Source of the DNA: JABDJL01 sp963664065
Lineage (GTDB): Bacteria > Pseudomonadota > Gammaproteobacteria > Xanthomonadales > SZUA-36
DNA length: 64,000 nt
NCBI GenBank assembly: GCA_963664065.1
Contig: OY760942.1
Coordinates: forward strand, 1,736,001-1,800,000
Direction: 5' to 3'
Below the pieces are notes generated by a model. The model was not told where the DNA came from. It did no database searches and was given only the letters and a program-made list of their open reading frames with translations. Shown here in pieces: positions 26,033-34,799 of this stretch. The position numbers were made by a program, and so were the translations under genes. Each line of letters opens with the position of its first letter. The first letter of the stretch is position 1.

Positions 26033-26455
26033 TTAGCGACTCGACCAGCATTTTCCAACATCAGCGTTATTGTTTTCTATTTTTTTATGCCCGTCCTGGT
26101 CCAGCATCATGGCGCCGCACACATCCTTTTTCTGTGCCTGGTTTGGTATGGCCATAGCAGTGTACAAGGAGGTGGCGCTGAGGCCAGGAGCACTATAATC
26201 GTAACGATAGTATTGATCGCCATCTGGCGGGCATGTGGCCGTGTTGTACAAACCAGATTTGGCGCGAATTCCCTCCTGGCATGCAGCAAGCTGTAAAAGT
26301 TGAGTGATAGCCACTGTGCGGTGCGATCTCAAGCTGAAATTGCGAAAAGTGGGTGTTGCCAGTGTCATGAGAATGGCCAGTATGGCTGTCACAATCATGA
26401 GTTCGATAAGTGAGAAGCCGGTACAAACCTGAACACTTTTTTTTCTGGATTTCAT
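26033..26455 (-). CDS. pilE: Type IV pilin, PilE-like
   Basis: Pilin-like subunit processed by the prepilin peptidase. From ATG 26455 the 140-residue product begins MKSRKKSVQVCTGFSLIELM: a short basic leader, cleavage after Gly13, and Glu at mature position 5. A hydrophobic helix follows. The globular part has CQEGIRAKSGLYNTATCP and a cysteine near the C-terminus (VCGAMM, KCWSSR), as in minor pilin PilE. It is the last gene of a pilV-W-X-E run on the minus strand. pilY1, which normally lies between pilX and pilE, is absent. Confidence 0.85.
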   Translation of the reverse strand: MKSRKKSVQVCTGFSLIELMIVTAILAILMTLATPTFRNFSLRSHRTVAITQLLQLAACQEGIRAKSGLYNTATCPPDGDQYYRYDYSAPGLSATSLYTAMAIPNQAQKKDVCGAMMLDQDGHKKIENNNADVGKCWSSR

Positions 26456-26474
26456 TACAGGGTATGTTGCAAAT

Positions 26475-27151
26475 TCAGTGCAACTGCCGCCACGCAACGC
26501 GACCACAGGGCGTTTTGTCTGTTACTCCACTGCAAAATCCTGGCTGGTCAGAGATTTTCGGAAAAACATCACTAAGACTTGCATCTCCCCAGGGCCGCGC
26601 AATGATGCTCTCGGTTACTATATAAATGGAATCCTCAATCGCCGCACTCCTGGCAACTATCCGGTAGTAACCGATTTCGGAAACAACGTTTTCCGTGGTC
26701 AATACCGGTTCTATATGAATTTCTTCAATTAGCCAATAGCTTTGTGTGCTCTACCCGGTCAGCGGTCATTCAGGATGCCGCCAGTAAGCGGGTCCTTGCC
26801 GGCAAGGTGGGCATTGTGCTCCCACCAACTCAAGTCCTGTTGTTCCACATTTTTGCCAAAGCTTCCTTCAGGTCGGATGACATCGGTAGCTATACAGGCG
26901 TCAGAACAAGCTGTTGGCCGTTTCAACCCATCCAAGCCTAAAATCCATTCCTCGCCCCACTTAAGCGTGGCGTCGGCTGTTTGTCCTGCCTGCGAACCTT
27001 CAATCAGGTTGCTTGCCATGCGTGCCTGCAATACACGATCCGAGGCTGCAGCCAGCCCAAGCAGGGTCAGGGCGGCAAGCATGAACAAACACAACATCAA
27101 TACAGCACCCTTTGCTGAAAAAAAGCTGCTGGTCACTGAAACAGGAATCAA
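26475..27151 (-). pseudogene. pilX: Minor pilin assembly protein PilX, frameshifted
   Basis: The 5' part (27151 to about 26760) reads MIPVSVTSSFFSAKGAVLML, a PilX-type N-terminus with a hydrophobic helix, then RMASNLIEGSQAGQTADATL. It ends at a premature stop after GGILNDR. A third frame (DRVEHTK) and then a second frame continue YWLIEEIHIEPV and GYYRIVARSA, the typical PilX C-terminal GYYRIxAR block, down to 26475. At least two small indels near 26720-26760 are needed to rebuild one chain. Start TTG 27151 overlaps the pilW stop (TTGA). Decay or sequence error. Confidence 0.65.
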
Positions 27152-27891
27152 TTGCTTCGTCCCCGGATGGTAAATGTAGATTCAAAACCCCGTCGTATCC
27201 GGCTATCATTTGAAGGTTTAATGATTGTATCCAATACCTTTATGCTGCCACCTGGTGGATGGCTCACCGGGTCGGGGGAAGCCAGTAAAACTGCGAGGCG
27301 GACTGCCAAAATATTGGCCTCATCCAGCCATTGTCCGGCTGCAACCCAGCGGTCAGCATTGCCATCCGAATCTGAATCTTCGGCATAAAGTGCTTGCAAG
27401 GCCTCGGCATTCTGCACCAGGCCAAGACTATTAATTTGCGTTGTAAGTTGGCCGGAATCAGGCCCATAACGACATGTCTGTGCAAGATTATCGCTGCTGG
27501 TAACGACGAACGATGTCTCACGTAAAAAGAATTTTGAATTCCCTTTTTCATCAAGGGCCATGTTGAGATTGTCGTAACAGTTTCGGTCTGACCACCGCCG
27601 GAAGCGGAGTTTGTCGCTTACGGTACTCACGCCCTCCGTTGAATCAATTGCCCAATCCGCACGAGTTTTCCAGGGTTGCTGTTGAAAGCCAGCGGCTTCA
27701 ATTTCCCTTTGTATCGTACTGAGTGCAAAACGCGCATTTTCCTGCAGCGCCCCAAGGTTTTGCTGGAGTTGATAGCTGGCACCGGCCGCAATCACAAGCT
27801 GAACAATGGCGGTAATCAAAAAAGAGGCGATTCCCAGGCCAATCACTAACTCGATGAGCGTAAATCCGAGCTGTGTTCTGGTCCACTTCAT
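27148..27891 (-). CDS. pilW: Minor pilin assembly protein PilW
   Basis: Part of the minor-pilin complex that primes type IV pilus assembly. From ATG 27891 (overlapping the pilV stop as ATGA) the 247-residue product begins MKWTRTQLGFTLIELVIGLG, a class III signal with cleavage at G/F and Glu5. YQLQQNLGALQENARFAL and IQREIEAAGFQQ are typical PilW segments. Longer frames upstream lie inside pilV. It is coupled to pilX downstream. Confidence 0.9.
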   Translation of the reverse strand: MKWTRTQLGFTLIELVIGLGIASFLITAIVQLVIAAGASYQLQQNLGALQENARFALSTIQREIEAAGFQQQPWKTRADWAIDSTEGVSTVSDKLRFRRWSDRNCYDNLNMALDEKGNSKFFLRETSFVVTSSDNLAQTCRYGPDSGQLTTQINSLGLVQNAEALQALYAEDSDSDGNADRWVAAGQWLDEANILAVRLAVLLASPDPVSHPPGGSIKVLDTIIKPSNDSRIRRGFESTFTIRGRSN

Positions 27892-28394
27892 CTTCTGGCG
27901 ATTTTCACAACACGGGCACTCGCCGGCATCAGTTTTATGTCTGCCTGCCAGAAAACTTTTACCACCAACAGATCGCCGCCATCGCATGCAGGATGGTCGC
28001 CGGTACCATCAAAAGGACTGCTGTCTATGCAGACTACACCCTGGCCCATGGGCAGGCGGCTGGCTACCTGGAAGTGCCATGATTTCAGGTTTGATTCGGA
28101 AAACTGGCGGGCGCTGCATAAGCTATGTTCGTCGCAGCTTGAAACGCTGGCAGGTGGCGCCCGAAGGAACACTTGCCGGGATGCCGGTGATATTTCACTC
28201 ATTGCAAGCATGCTGTCTGCCAGCATGGAAGCCGTGGTTTGGTAGCCGGACTGTGCGGTACCGGAAACTGAAGTAAACAGCAGAGCAGCAAGTCCAGCCA
28301 GGCCGGAACTCATAATCGCCCCGGATATCAGCACTTCGAGCAGGCTGAATCCTCGCTCAAATCTACTGCTGCGACCATATTTTCCCGATGACAC
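27888..28394 (-). CDS. pilV: Minor pilin PilV
   Basis: Minor pilin of the type IV pilus. The 168-residue product starts at GTG 28394 and has the prepilin signal ERGFSLLEVLISGAIMSSG, with Glu at mature position 5. It ends DLLVVKVFWQAD and MPASARVVKI, the W/V pattern of PilV C-termini (a strand with conserved Trp). First gene of this truncated minor-pilin run. No fimT/fimU gene is seen upstream before the tRNA. Confidence 0.87.
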   Translation of the reverse strand: MSSGKYGRSSRFERGFSLLEVLISGAIMSSGLAGLAALLFTSVSGTAQSGYQTTASMLADSMLAMSEISPASRQVFLRAPPASVSSCDEHSLCSARQFSESNLKSWHFQVASRLPMGQGVVCIDSSPFDGTGDHPACDGGDLLVVKVFWQADIKLMPASARVVKIARR

Positions 28395-28535
28395 GACGAT
28401 GATCCGAATTAATAAGTGAATTGTCAGTTTCCGGATTCACCAGTAAAACCGCCATCGCAAATCACCGCTAAAAAAGAAAGCAGAAACCTATCAAAGCTGT
28501 GGGACTTTATTCACTCTCGCACCGGTCGTCATATG

Positions 28536-28564
28536 TTGTTTGATAGGAGTGATTTGAATATACT
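28536..28564 (+). promoter_or_regulatory. tRNA-Thr promoter
   Basis: TTGTTT (28536-28541), a 17-base spacer and TATACT (28559-28564) stand 16 bases before the tRNA 5' end. Good sigma-70 layout for a single tRNA gene. Confidence 0.75.
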
Positions 28565-28579
28565 TTGCGCCCTTCGGTT

Positions 28580-28655
28580 GCCGACATAGCTCAGTTGGTA
28601 GAGCGGCGCATTCGTAATGCGTAGGTCGGGTGTTCGAGTCACCCTGTCGGCACCA
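28580..28655 (+). tRNA. tRNA-Thr (anticodon CGT)
   Basis: A complete 76-base cloverleaf. Acceptor GCCGACA (28580-28586) pairs with TGTCGGC (28645-28651). The D arm is TAGCTCAGTTGGTAGAGC. The anticodon arm is GCGCA-TTCGTAA-TGCGT, giving anticodon CGT for ACG codons. The T arm GGGTG-TTCGAGT-CACCC and encoded CCA are intact. It marks the left edge of the accessory block; a decayed tRNA 3' half lies 10 kb away at its right edge. Confidence 0.96.
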
Positions 28656-29049
28656 TTAAATAACTCATATAATTAGATAGATAAGTTACATCAATTTGGT
28701 TGAGTCGTATTTAGTTTTATTGTTACGTGCGATACAGGTGCGATTAGTGAAGTATTTTCATGTGTTTAGTTCAATCCGGATTTTTTATTAACGATTTTAC
28801 GTAGACTGGTTGAACTTACTGAGGATCGCTGGGTGGCCTGATTCCAGGTCGGCTGGCGAAATCATAACTGAACGGGTGAAAAAAGAGACTCCTTCCTGGT
28901 GAAAGGGGGATGGCCAAAATCTTCTTCTTAGAAAAAACGCCTCTCAGAAAGGCGCCTAGCCCCCTCTATGCCATAGCCGTCATTTTATTCAGGCAACAAA
29001 TTTTTTTTGGGGAAAAATTGTTTTCCGAAAAGCTTCAGTGAAGGTTTCA
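28656..29049. other. AT-rich gap after the tRNA
   Basis: No gene is seen. Base composition drops in GC right after the tRNA. A minus-strand terminator-like hairpin lies at 28932-28954: CGCCT/AGGCG stem, seven-base loop, then six T. Nothing else could be supported. Confidence 0.5.
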
Positions 29050-29262
29050 CCAAGCGCGGACCCCAACGAGATTTGCCAAGATCACTCCGTTCGCTCTTAT
29101 GATTGATTACGGGCTCTGCAACGAAGCAATGAACCTGGCAATGAAACCTAGCGACTCCAGCACCACTTGGGTGGAGCCGTCCCGGAACGGACGCTTGTAG
29201 CGATACATCACCCGTCCCCCAGGCTTTCGGGGTGTTTTGCCGTCTAGGTTATGCAAATGTCC
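29050..29262 (-). pseudogene. IS91-family transposase remnant (C-terminal end)
   Basis: On the minus strand the frame reads PRKPGGRVMYRYKRPFRDGS then TQVVLESLGFIARFIASL, close to the IS91/ISCR transposase block around RDGTTHVxxEPLxFIARL. It then stops. A shifted frame continues IIRANGVILAN, which matches the HGVFAPN segment that should follow. Only the end of the transposase remains, with at least one frameshift. Evidence is pattern recognition only. Confidence 0.55.
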
Positions 29263-29372
29263 CCTTAGGTCAATTGAATCTAAACGTATATCATTAATGC
29301 AAACATTGTAAAAATGCTGTAGTGCATGAGTTTGAACGACCAGGGGGTGAGTAGAGCAGGGTAGGATCACAT

Positions 29373-30119
29373 ATGAAAAGCAAGCAAACCCAATTCGTTA
29401 CTGATGAATTGAAGCGATTAGACCAGTGGGCGGTAACAGAAGATGGTGTGCGCCAGAGGACGTTGAGACACATTTCATCTTCCACAACTGCAAAGCCTAT
29501 TATCGCTTGTATGGCCCACGCAAACCGTATCCTTTTCGAGGAGTGTGTGACGCACCCCAATGACAAAGAATGTCAACATACTGCCGATCAGCACGTCATC
29601 CTGTATCTCGGTACGCGACTCTTTAATGGCACTTTGGCCTTTTGGAGCCTGGTGAAGTCCGGGTACTACATGCCCGCTTTTGCTATTCAACGTGATCTCA
29701 TAGAGTCTGGGCTCTTGGTGCAGAGGTTTATGATCAGGCCATCCGACATTGAAGTATGGCGCCTTGCTTCCCAAAAGGTGCGGATACGCAAATTTGGTGC
29801 AGCAACAAACAGACGGTTTTTGGAACACCAGGACTACCCAAATTTGTACGACAAATTTAGCTTTTATTGTGAGGCCGCTTCGCACCCGACCCCGTTAGGC
29901 AGGGTAATTACAGAGATGGATGGTCGAAATTGGACTGGGCCGCACTTCAATAGAATTCTATTCGAGAAAGTAATACGTGATATGGCCCTCAATGTGGTTT
30001 TTGGCTGTGACATGGTTATGGACTCACCTGTTCTTAATAGCCATAGATTTGAAGAACGTGAGTCTCTCAAACAGGAATTTCAACGTGCATACTTTGTAAA
30101 ATCGGGCAGTTCAGGGTGA
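29373..30119 (+). CDS. Hypothetical protein in the tRNA-bounded block
   Basis: A 248-residue product from ATG 29373. The sequence looks genuinely coding. There is a central mildly hydrophobic helical region (LFNGTLAFWSLVKSGYYMPAF) followed by AIQRDLIESGLLVQRFM. That pattern of helices with a conserved Arg and Glu recalls DUF5677-like proteins, but I would not assign it. It has no signal peptide or clear membrane span. It stands alone between the IS91 remnant and the first IS-A copy and is AT-richer than the core genes, which suggests acquired cargo. Confidence 0.6.
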   Translation: MKSKQTQFVTDELKRLDQWAVTEDGVRQRTLRHISSSTTAKPIIACMAHANRILFEECVTHPNDKECQHTADQHVILYLGTRLFNGTLAFWSLVKSGYYMPAFAIQRDLIESGLLVQRFMIRPSDIEVWRLASQKVRIRKFGAATNRRFLEHQDYPNLYDKFSFYCEAASHPTPLGRVITEMDGRNWTGPHFNRILFEKVIRDMALNVVFGCDMVMDSPVLNSHRFEERESLKQEFQRAYFVKSGSSG

Positions 30120-30676
30120 CCACAACCTATGCGTGCAGAACTGTCAGCCCTTTAATCATCAAAGTTGCGTGCGTTACTTGGATTTATCTTCACATTGAAC
30201 AAATATTCAGGCTAGGGAATCTTATATTTCCAGGTCCCGGGTGACTTTAACTGCGAATGCTCTGTTAGCCTGTAACAGTACACAGATGCGGCATAGTCGC
30301 TCAAAGAATAATTGAATCCAGACCAATCGCCACTTTTACCAGACGCGCTGCCGTTCACCTATTGCGGCAATGAATCATCGAATAGTGGAATATTTTGATC
30401 AATTTAAGGTCCGCAAATGGCCTAGGCTGTGTGAAAACTCGAAAATGACCTCCTGAGATCGATTTAAGCCGCTCAATCTTATAATTTCAATTGGTGGAGG
30501 CGGCGTCTTTCTTCTTCGTGCTGCAAGCATATGAATTGGTTTGCATTGATGCTCCTGAGATACAGCAGTTACGCACACAATTAACCTCAGGGATTTGGAA
30601 TGACTTTTGATGTTGGGATTGTTGTGGCACCCGAATAAAGTGGTGCAATCGTTGAGGCAGACTGATTGGTATATCG
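30120..30676. other. Non-coding gap before IS-A copy 1
   Basis: No supportable gene. Minus-strand frames here run into IS-A and have no family features. GGCTGTGTGAAAACT at about 30426 looks like an insertion-sequence terminus, but no partner end or transposase was found, so this stays unproven. Confidence 0.35.
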
Positions 30677-30765
30677 TGTGTGACGTCAGCCCATATGGGG
30701 CCAATCAACTGCTTTAACTAAGAGACACTTCTGCTATTTTTAACCTGAAGCAGAGGAGTCTCAAT

Positions 30766-31104
30766 ATGAGCATGTCAAACACCACCAAACGGGTCAAGGA
30801 GATCCGCCGCAATACCCGTCGCAAGTTCTCGTCAGAGGAAAAGATCCGTATCGTACTGGATGGATTGCGCGGTGAAAGCTCGATCGCTGAACTGTGTCGC
30901 CAGGAAGGTATTAACAACAATCTGTATTACCGCTGGAGCAAGGATTTTCTGGAGGCCGGTAAAAAGCGCCTGTCAGGAGATACCGTCAGAGAAGCCAACA
31001 GCGATGAAGTGGTTGGTCTCAGAAAAGAAAATACCACCCTCAAGCAAGCGGTTGCCGAACTGTACCTGCGCAATGACTGGCTTAAAAAAAGTCTCACTGG
31101 GTAG
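30766..31104 (+). CDS. IS-A transposase OrfA (copy 1)
   Basis: A 112-residue helix-turn-helix protein of IS3-type elements (FSSEEKIRIVLDGLRGESSI, LCRQEGINNNLYYRWSKDF) with a C-terminal leucine-rich coiled segment. It ends just after a run of seven A (31084-31090). A -1 slip there enters an open frame through to orfB, so a fused transposase is expected, as is usual for the family. Confidence 0.9.
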   Translation: MSMSNTTKRVKEIRRNTRRKFSSEEKIRIVLDGLRGESSIAELCRQEGINNNLYYRWSKDFLEAGKKRLSGDTVREANSDEVVGLRKENTTLKQAVAELYLRNDWLKKSLTG

Positions 31105-31127
31105 GGTGTGACATTGGACGAAGACTG

Positions 31128-32105
31128 ATGTACAGCGCATCTGAAAAGCTGGCCATTATCCGCCTGGTGGAAGACTCGGAGTTATCCGTGCGCAGGACTC
31201 TGGTCGAGATCAACGTCAGTCGCAGCAGTTTCTACCGTTGGTATCAGGCTTATGAACGCGATGGCCCTGATGGCTTGCAGAACCACAGCAGGGCATCACG
31301 TCAGCACTGGAACAAGATCCCCGAGTCGGTACGGGAACTGGTTGTTGATGTGGCCCTGGAACAACCGGAGCTGACACCCCGGGAACTGGCCTGGCATCTT
31401 ACTGATACCCATGAGTACTTTATCTCGGAGTCCAGTGTCTATCGCATCCTCAAGGCCCATGACCTGGTTACCAGCCCACAGTTCATAGTGATGAGCGCAG
31501 CCGATGCGTTCCAGCATCCGACACGGCGTGTACATGAACTGTGGCAGACAGACTTTACCTACTTCCGGGTGGTGGGCTGGGGCTGGTACTTCCTGTCGAC
31601 GATCCTGGATGACTATTCCCGTTACATCATCAGCTGGCGGTTGACGACCACGATGGCGGCGCATGATGTCACCGATACTCTGGAAGATGCTCTGAAAGCC
31701 ACAGGGCTCACCGAAGTCAGGGTGCATCACAAGCCCAGGTTACTGTCTGACAACGGCCCCTGCTATATCTCAAAAGAACTCAGGGAATGGTTGCAGGATC
31801 AAGACATGAAGCACACCCGGGGAGCACCGTACCACCCGATGACCCAGGGCAAGATCGAACGCTACCACCGTTCGATGAAAAACGTGGTCAAGCTGGAGAA
31901 TTATTACTTCCCGTGGGAACTGGAAAGTGCCATTGCTCAGTGGGTGGCTCATTACAACCATGAGCGGTATCACGAATCACTGGATAACGTGACGCCGGCT
32001 GATGTGTATAACGGAAGAAGAAACGACATCCTGGACCGACGGTCAATGATCAAAGCCAGAACGTTAACGCAAAGGAAAATACAAAACCTGCGGTTAGCAG
32101 GCTAG
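31128..32105 (+). CDS. IS-A transposase OrfB (copy 1)
   Basis: A 325-residue integrase-like protein with an rve DDE core: QTDFTYF (first Asp), LLSDNGPCY (second Asp) and GKIERYHRSM (Glu). The N-terminal part has a helix-turn-helix (VSRSSFYRWYQAY). It lies in the -1 frame relative to orfA, reached by slippage on the A7 run. Mediates cutting and joining of the element. Confidence 0.92.
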   Translation: MYSASEKLAIIRLVEDSELSVRRTLVEINVSRSSFYRWYQAYERDGPDGLQNHSRASRQHWNKIPESVRELVVDVALEQPELTPRELAWHLTDTHEYFISESSVYRILKAHDLVTSPQFIVMSAADAFQHPTRRVHELWQTDFTYFRVVGWGWYFLSTILDDYSRYIISWRLTTTMAAHDVTDTLEDALKATGLTEVRVHHKPRLLSDNGPCYISKELREWLQDQDMKHTRGAPYHPMTQGKIERYHRSMKNVVKLENYYFPWELESAIAQWVAHYNHERYHESLDNVTPADVYNGRRNDILDRRSMIKARTLTQRKIQNLRLAG

Positions 32106-32240
32106 ACTGGAGAAAGCACGGGCAGAAAAGTGTCTCTTAGAAAAAGGCTCAAGTGGTCCCATATGCTCTGACGACGTACAGTTCTGAAGTGCAAAGAAAA
32201 CCCCGCCCGAGAAGGGACTGGTTATTGATGCTCGAACGGT

Positions 32241-32393
32241 TTGTTAGGTCGCATTCCTGACGCAGATTACTCGCAGATCGCGGACCATCTGAACCGCGGA
32301 CAAGGCGCGGTGGTCACATCCATCGAGGGTTTGTTACTCAGAGTGCGGCCGGAAGCTGAAAAGGAGAAAGATGATGGAAGCGATATTCGGTAG
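32241..32393 (+). CDS. Possible 50-residue protein upstream of the slipin gene
   Basis: An open frame from TTG 32241 to the TAG at 32391-32393 reads LLGRIPDADYSQIADHLNRG and ends in a charged tail. It overlaps the slipin start by about 20 bases in another frame. Composition looks coding, but no family is recognised and there is no strong ribosome site. It could be a remnant of a gene cut off by IS-A copy 1. Confidence 0.3.
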   Translation: MLGRIPDADYSQIADHLNRGQGAVVTSIEGLLLRVRPEAEKEKDDGSDIR

Positions 32394-33165
32394 CGGTTAC
32401 ATTTTCACCGGGGTTCTGACATTCATTGTAATAGCTTTCCTGTTGCGCATGTTCCGCGTGTTAAGGGAATATGAACGCGGTGTGATCTTCCTGCTGGGAA
32501 GGTTTTACAAGGTGAAAGGCCCGGGCCTGGTCATCGTCGTGCCGGTTTTCCAGCAAATGGTGCGGGTGGGATTACGCACCGTGGTGATGGACGTACCCAC
32601 GCAGGATGTGATTACCCGGGATAACGTATCGGTGCAGGTCAACGCGGTGATTTATTTCCGCGTGGTGGATGCGCAAAAAGCCATCATCGCGGTGGAGAAT
32701 TTCCTCGAGGCAACCAGCCAGCTGGCGCAAACCACCCTGCGCTCGGTACTGGGCCAGCACGAACTGGACGAGCTACTGGCCAGCCGTGAAACGCTGAACG
32801 CCGACATACAAACCATCCTTGATGGCCAATCCGATGCCTGGGGTATCAAGGTCTCGAATGTTGAAATCAAGCACGTGGACCTGAACGAATCAATGATACG
32901 CGCCATCGCCCGCCAGGCAGAGGCGGAGCGTTCAAGAAGGGCAAAGGTCATCCACGCAACAGGCGAACTCGAAGCCAGCGAACAACTGGTCACTGCCGCC
33001 GGTCGTCTGGCCGAACAGCCCAACGCTATCATGTTGCGCTACCTGCAGACCCTCACCGAAATCGCCACCGACAATCACTCGACCATCCTGTTCCCGCTGC
33101 CGCTGGAGTTACTCAAGGGCTTGACCGGTAATGGTCGGGGAGCGGACAAACCAGGTGATGACTAG
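32371..33165 (+). CDS. Slipin (stomatin/prohibitin-like SPFH protein)
   Basis: Membrane-anchored scaffold of the SPFH group. The 264-residue product has one N-terminal membrane segment (YIFTGVLTFIVIAFLLRMF). The SPFH domain follows: REYERGVIFLLGRFYKVKGP, VPTQDVITRDNVSVQVNAV and DWG-like DAWGIKVSNVEIKHVDL. The tail AEAERSRRAKVIHATGE is a helix. GGAG precedes the tandem ATGs at 32371/32374. Slipins are often paired with an NfeD-type partner, which is missing here, perhaps because IS-A copy 1 lies just upstream. Confidence 0.9.
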   Translation: MMEAIFGSGYIFTGVLTFIVIAFLLRMFRVLREYERGVIFLLGRFYKVKGPGLVIVVPVFQQMVRVGLRTVVMDVPTQDVITRDNVSVQVNAVIYFRVVDAQKAIIAVENFLEATSQLAQTTLRSVLGQHELDELLASRETLNADIQTILDGQSDAWGIKVSNVEIKHVDLNESMIRAIARQAEAERSRRAKVIHATGELEASEQLVTAAGRLAEQPNAIMLRYLQTLTEIATDNHSTILFPLPLELLKGLTGNGRGADKPGDD

Positions 33166-33240
33166 TTTGTAGAAACGAGTCTCCACTCGCAATATTTTTC
33201 TGTTGTCCCCGAGTCGGCTACTGATTATTAGGAGCGATGA

Positions 33241-33420
33241 CCAGTTCGCGATTGTGTTTTTGGCCCACTCAATTTGCCTATCGTGGTGAGGCTGATCGTG
33301 TTTTCGAGTGGTTGAACAAAGCGGTGCAATATAAAGGCGGGCCTGTCGCAAATCCTGACTAAAAACATGTTCTCCAACATCCACGACGATCCGCTCTGGC
33401 TGCTCCAGGTCAGTTCCCAT
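33241..33420 (+). pseudogene. Fragment of a TPR-protein C-terminus
   Basis: The frame reads FAYRGEADRVFEWLNKAVQY and then, after a shift, LSQILTKNMFSNIHDDPLWL. Both align with the C-terminal end of the larger TPR pseudogene at 37249-38448 (FAFRGEADRAFEWLAKAIEG, RLFSNFYSAPRWLPLL). This is therefore the last part of a second, related gene with a frameshift and no N-terminal part. Confidence 0.6.
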
Positions 33421-33452
33421 ATAAATTACCAGGACTTGCTTTCCTGTTCATT

Positions 33453-33698
33453 ATGAAAGATGGGTTAGGAGAGTTTGAATCGCAATTCAAATTGATGGAT
33501 CCAGCCAACGAGCAAATATATGAAGTGGCACTCGAACCAGTCAGTTTCCAATCAGACGGGACTAGTGCTGTCGTTATTCAACTAAACAACGTTCAATTCA
33601 ATTCCGAAGGAGTTTATACGGTCGTGTTGCGCCTGGGAGGCAAAAAATACAACTTCCCAATTGTAATATCGTCTGCTTCCACCACGGATTCCAAATAG
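33453..33698 (+). CDS. Small hypothetical protein, possible domain fragment
   Basis: An 81-residue product from ATG 33453. It looks like the strand-rich C-terminal part of a DUF6941-type protein: FKLMDPANEQIYEV, VVIQLNNVQFNSEGVYTVVLR, then NFPIVIS. No N-terminal part is seen upstream, where a TPR fragment lies instead. It may be a truncated gene that is no longer functional. No signal peptide. Confidence 0.4.
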   Translation: MKDGLGEFESQFKLMDPANEQIYEVALEPVSFQSDGTSAVVIQLNNVQFNSEGVYTVVLRLGGKKYNFPIVISSASTTDSK

Positions 33699-34255
33699 AG
33701 AGGCAGTCGGACTATACATGGCTTCTGACACACTTTTCATAGCCAAAAACTCAATGCGGTGGAATAAATCACCCCGACTGCGTCTTGCGTGACAAGGGGA
33801 AAATTCGTAGAACGAAAACCGGGATAGAGAAATCTTACATTTTCTGGATACGGGTTTATATGGGACTTTGCCCCGCTGGTAGGTAGGAAAAGTGCTAGGT
33901 GTCGTTGCGTTGGCAATTCAAGCGTTCTCGAAACTTGCAAGCCAGCGCCGCGCGCGGCCTGCTATGAGTGTCAACCCGCAAATGCGCAACATTTACGCAA
34001 ACTGCTAATGCGGCATAATGCGCCGGCCAGATCAACATAATGCGGACTAAGTCGCCAACCAGGTGAACATAATGCGGACTATGGCGCCGTCCAGGTCAAC
34101 CGTCTACACTCCACAAATCACAAGCGAATATCACGTTTGAAGGGCCGCAACCATCGAAACAACAGGTAGCAAAAACTACACTATAGGAAGATTTGCCAGC
34201 TATACCGGTCAGGGTTTCAGTGTCAGAGGGTAATATCTGTCAGCAACCAACCTCA
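33699..34255. other. Gene-free stretch with 32-bp tandem repeats
   Basis: No supportable gene. 33995-34100 is a short tandem array with a 32-base period. The best units are 34027-34058 and 34059-34090, sharing CCAGRTSAACATAATGCGGA. A degenerate unit precedes them and a 10-base part unit follows. Confidence 0.5.
34027..34100 (+). repeat. 32-bp tandem repeat
   Basis: Two units of exactly 32 bases (34027-34058, 34059-34090) and a partial third (34091-34100) share AACATAATGCGGACTA and a GCC near the end. A weaker unit covers 33995-34026. The TGCGGACTA core reappears as an inverted pair at 34800-34858, on the other side of the next gene. Confidence 0.75.
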
Positions 34256-34738
34256 TTACCATTCGTCAATTCGGACCCACTGACAATCTTCCAGGCACTC
34301 AAGAAACTCTCTGACAGAATCCAAAGCATCATGTTTTGCCGCGGCCTTAATATGGGTCAGTAAAACTTCTTTCTTTTTCTGATTTGAAACACTTAGCCAC
34401 ACGCCCAGAATGGGAGGAATGAGAGTTTCAGTTTGAGCATCCTCTGGGAGTAGATCGTATAGCTTGACCCACTGTGAAGGATGAGGACACATACGATCCT
34501 TTGAAAATACGCCTTCCAGTAAATCGTGAAACGGCTCGATAATCAAATCTGCATTTGCTCTGCTTTTTGTGCTTTTAATGACAGCGCCATCATTTGCCCA
34601 AACTCCCACATCATCTGAATTCAAAAACCGGCCAACATGACCCACAAATCCACCAGTTTCCGTATCGAGATCGTTCTCCAATAGCATCACTTGGTCACCG
34701 TCTCCGGTCTCATATGGGATACCAGCTACTAGTCTCAT
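34256..34738 (-). CDS. Hypothetical protein between repeats
   Basis: A 160-residue, acidic product from ATG 34738 (MRLVAGIPYETGDGDQVMLL). It contains GGFVGHVGRFLNSDDVGVW and a helical C-terminal half. I recognise no family, signal peptide or membrane span. It is the only gene between the 32-bp repeats (34027-34100) and the palindrome (34800-34858), both built on TGCGGACTA. This layout resembles a gene cassette. The base composition differs from core genes. Confidence 0.55.
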   Translation of the reverse strand: MRLVAGIPYETGDGDQVMLLENDLDTETGGFVGHVGRFLNSDDVGVWANDGAVIKSTKSRANADLIIEPFHDLLEGVFSKDRMCPHPSQWVKLYDLLPEDAQTETLIPPILGVWLSVSNQKKKEVLLTHIKAAAKHDALDSVREFLECLEDCQWVRIDEW

Positions 34739-34799
34739 TTCATCGTCCTAAATTAGGTACTGCCAAGTGGAGTCACATTATCGTAAACACTGACCTGTT

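Larger units (their letters stand above)
30677..32180 (+). mobile_element. IS-A copy 1, IS3-family insertion sequence
   Basis: 1504 bases, bounded by comparing three copies in this window. The left end is TGTGTGACGTCAG and the right end GACGACGTACA. Terminal inverted repeats are long and imperfect, about 60 bases, including CATATGGG and CTAAGAGACACTT. It encodes orfA and orfB, with orfB in the -1 frame. Flanks (TCG left, GTT right) show no target duplication. Differs from copies 2 and 3 by only a few bases. Confidence 0.93.

Noticed and set aside
30399..30708. Minus-strand frames just before IS-A copy 1
   Set aside because: They run into the IS end and have no recognisable domain or start signal.
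31296..31730. Minus-strand 144-codon frame repeated in all IS-A copies
   Set aside because: Antisense to orfB; it repeats only because the IS repeats.
34027..34100. Possible CRISPR array
   Set aside because: The 32-base units are directly adjacent without unique spacers, and no cas gene is present.
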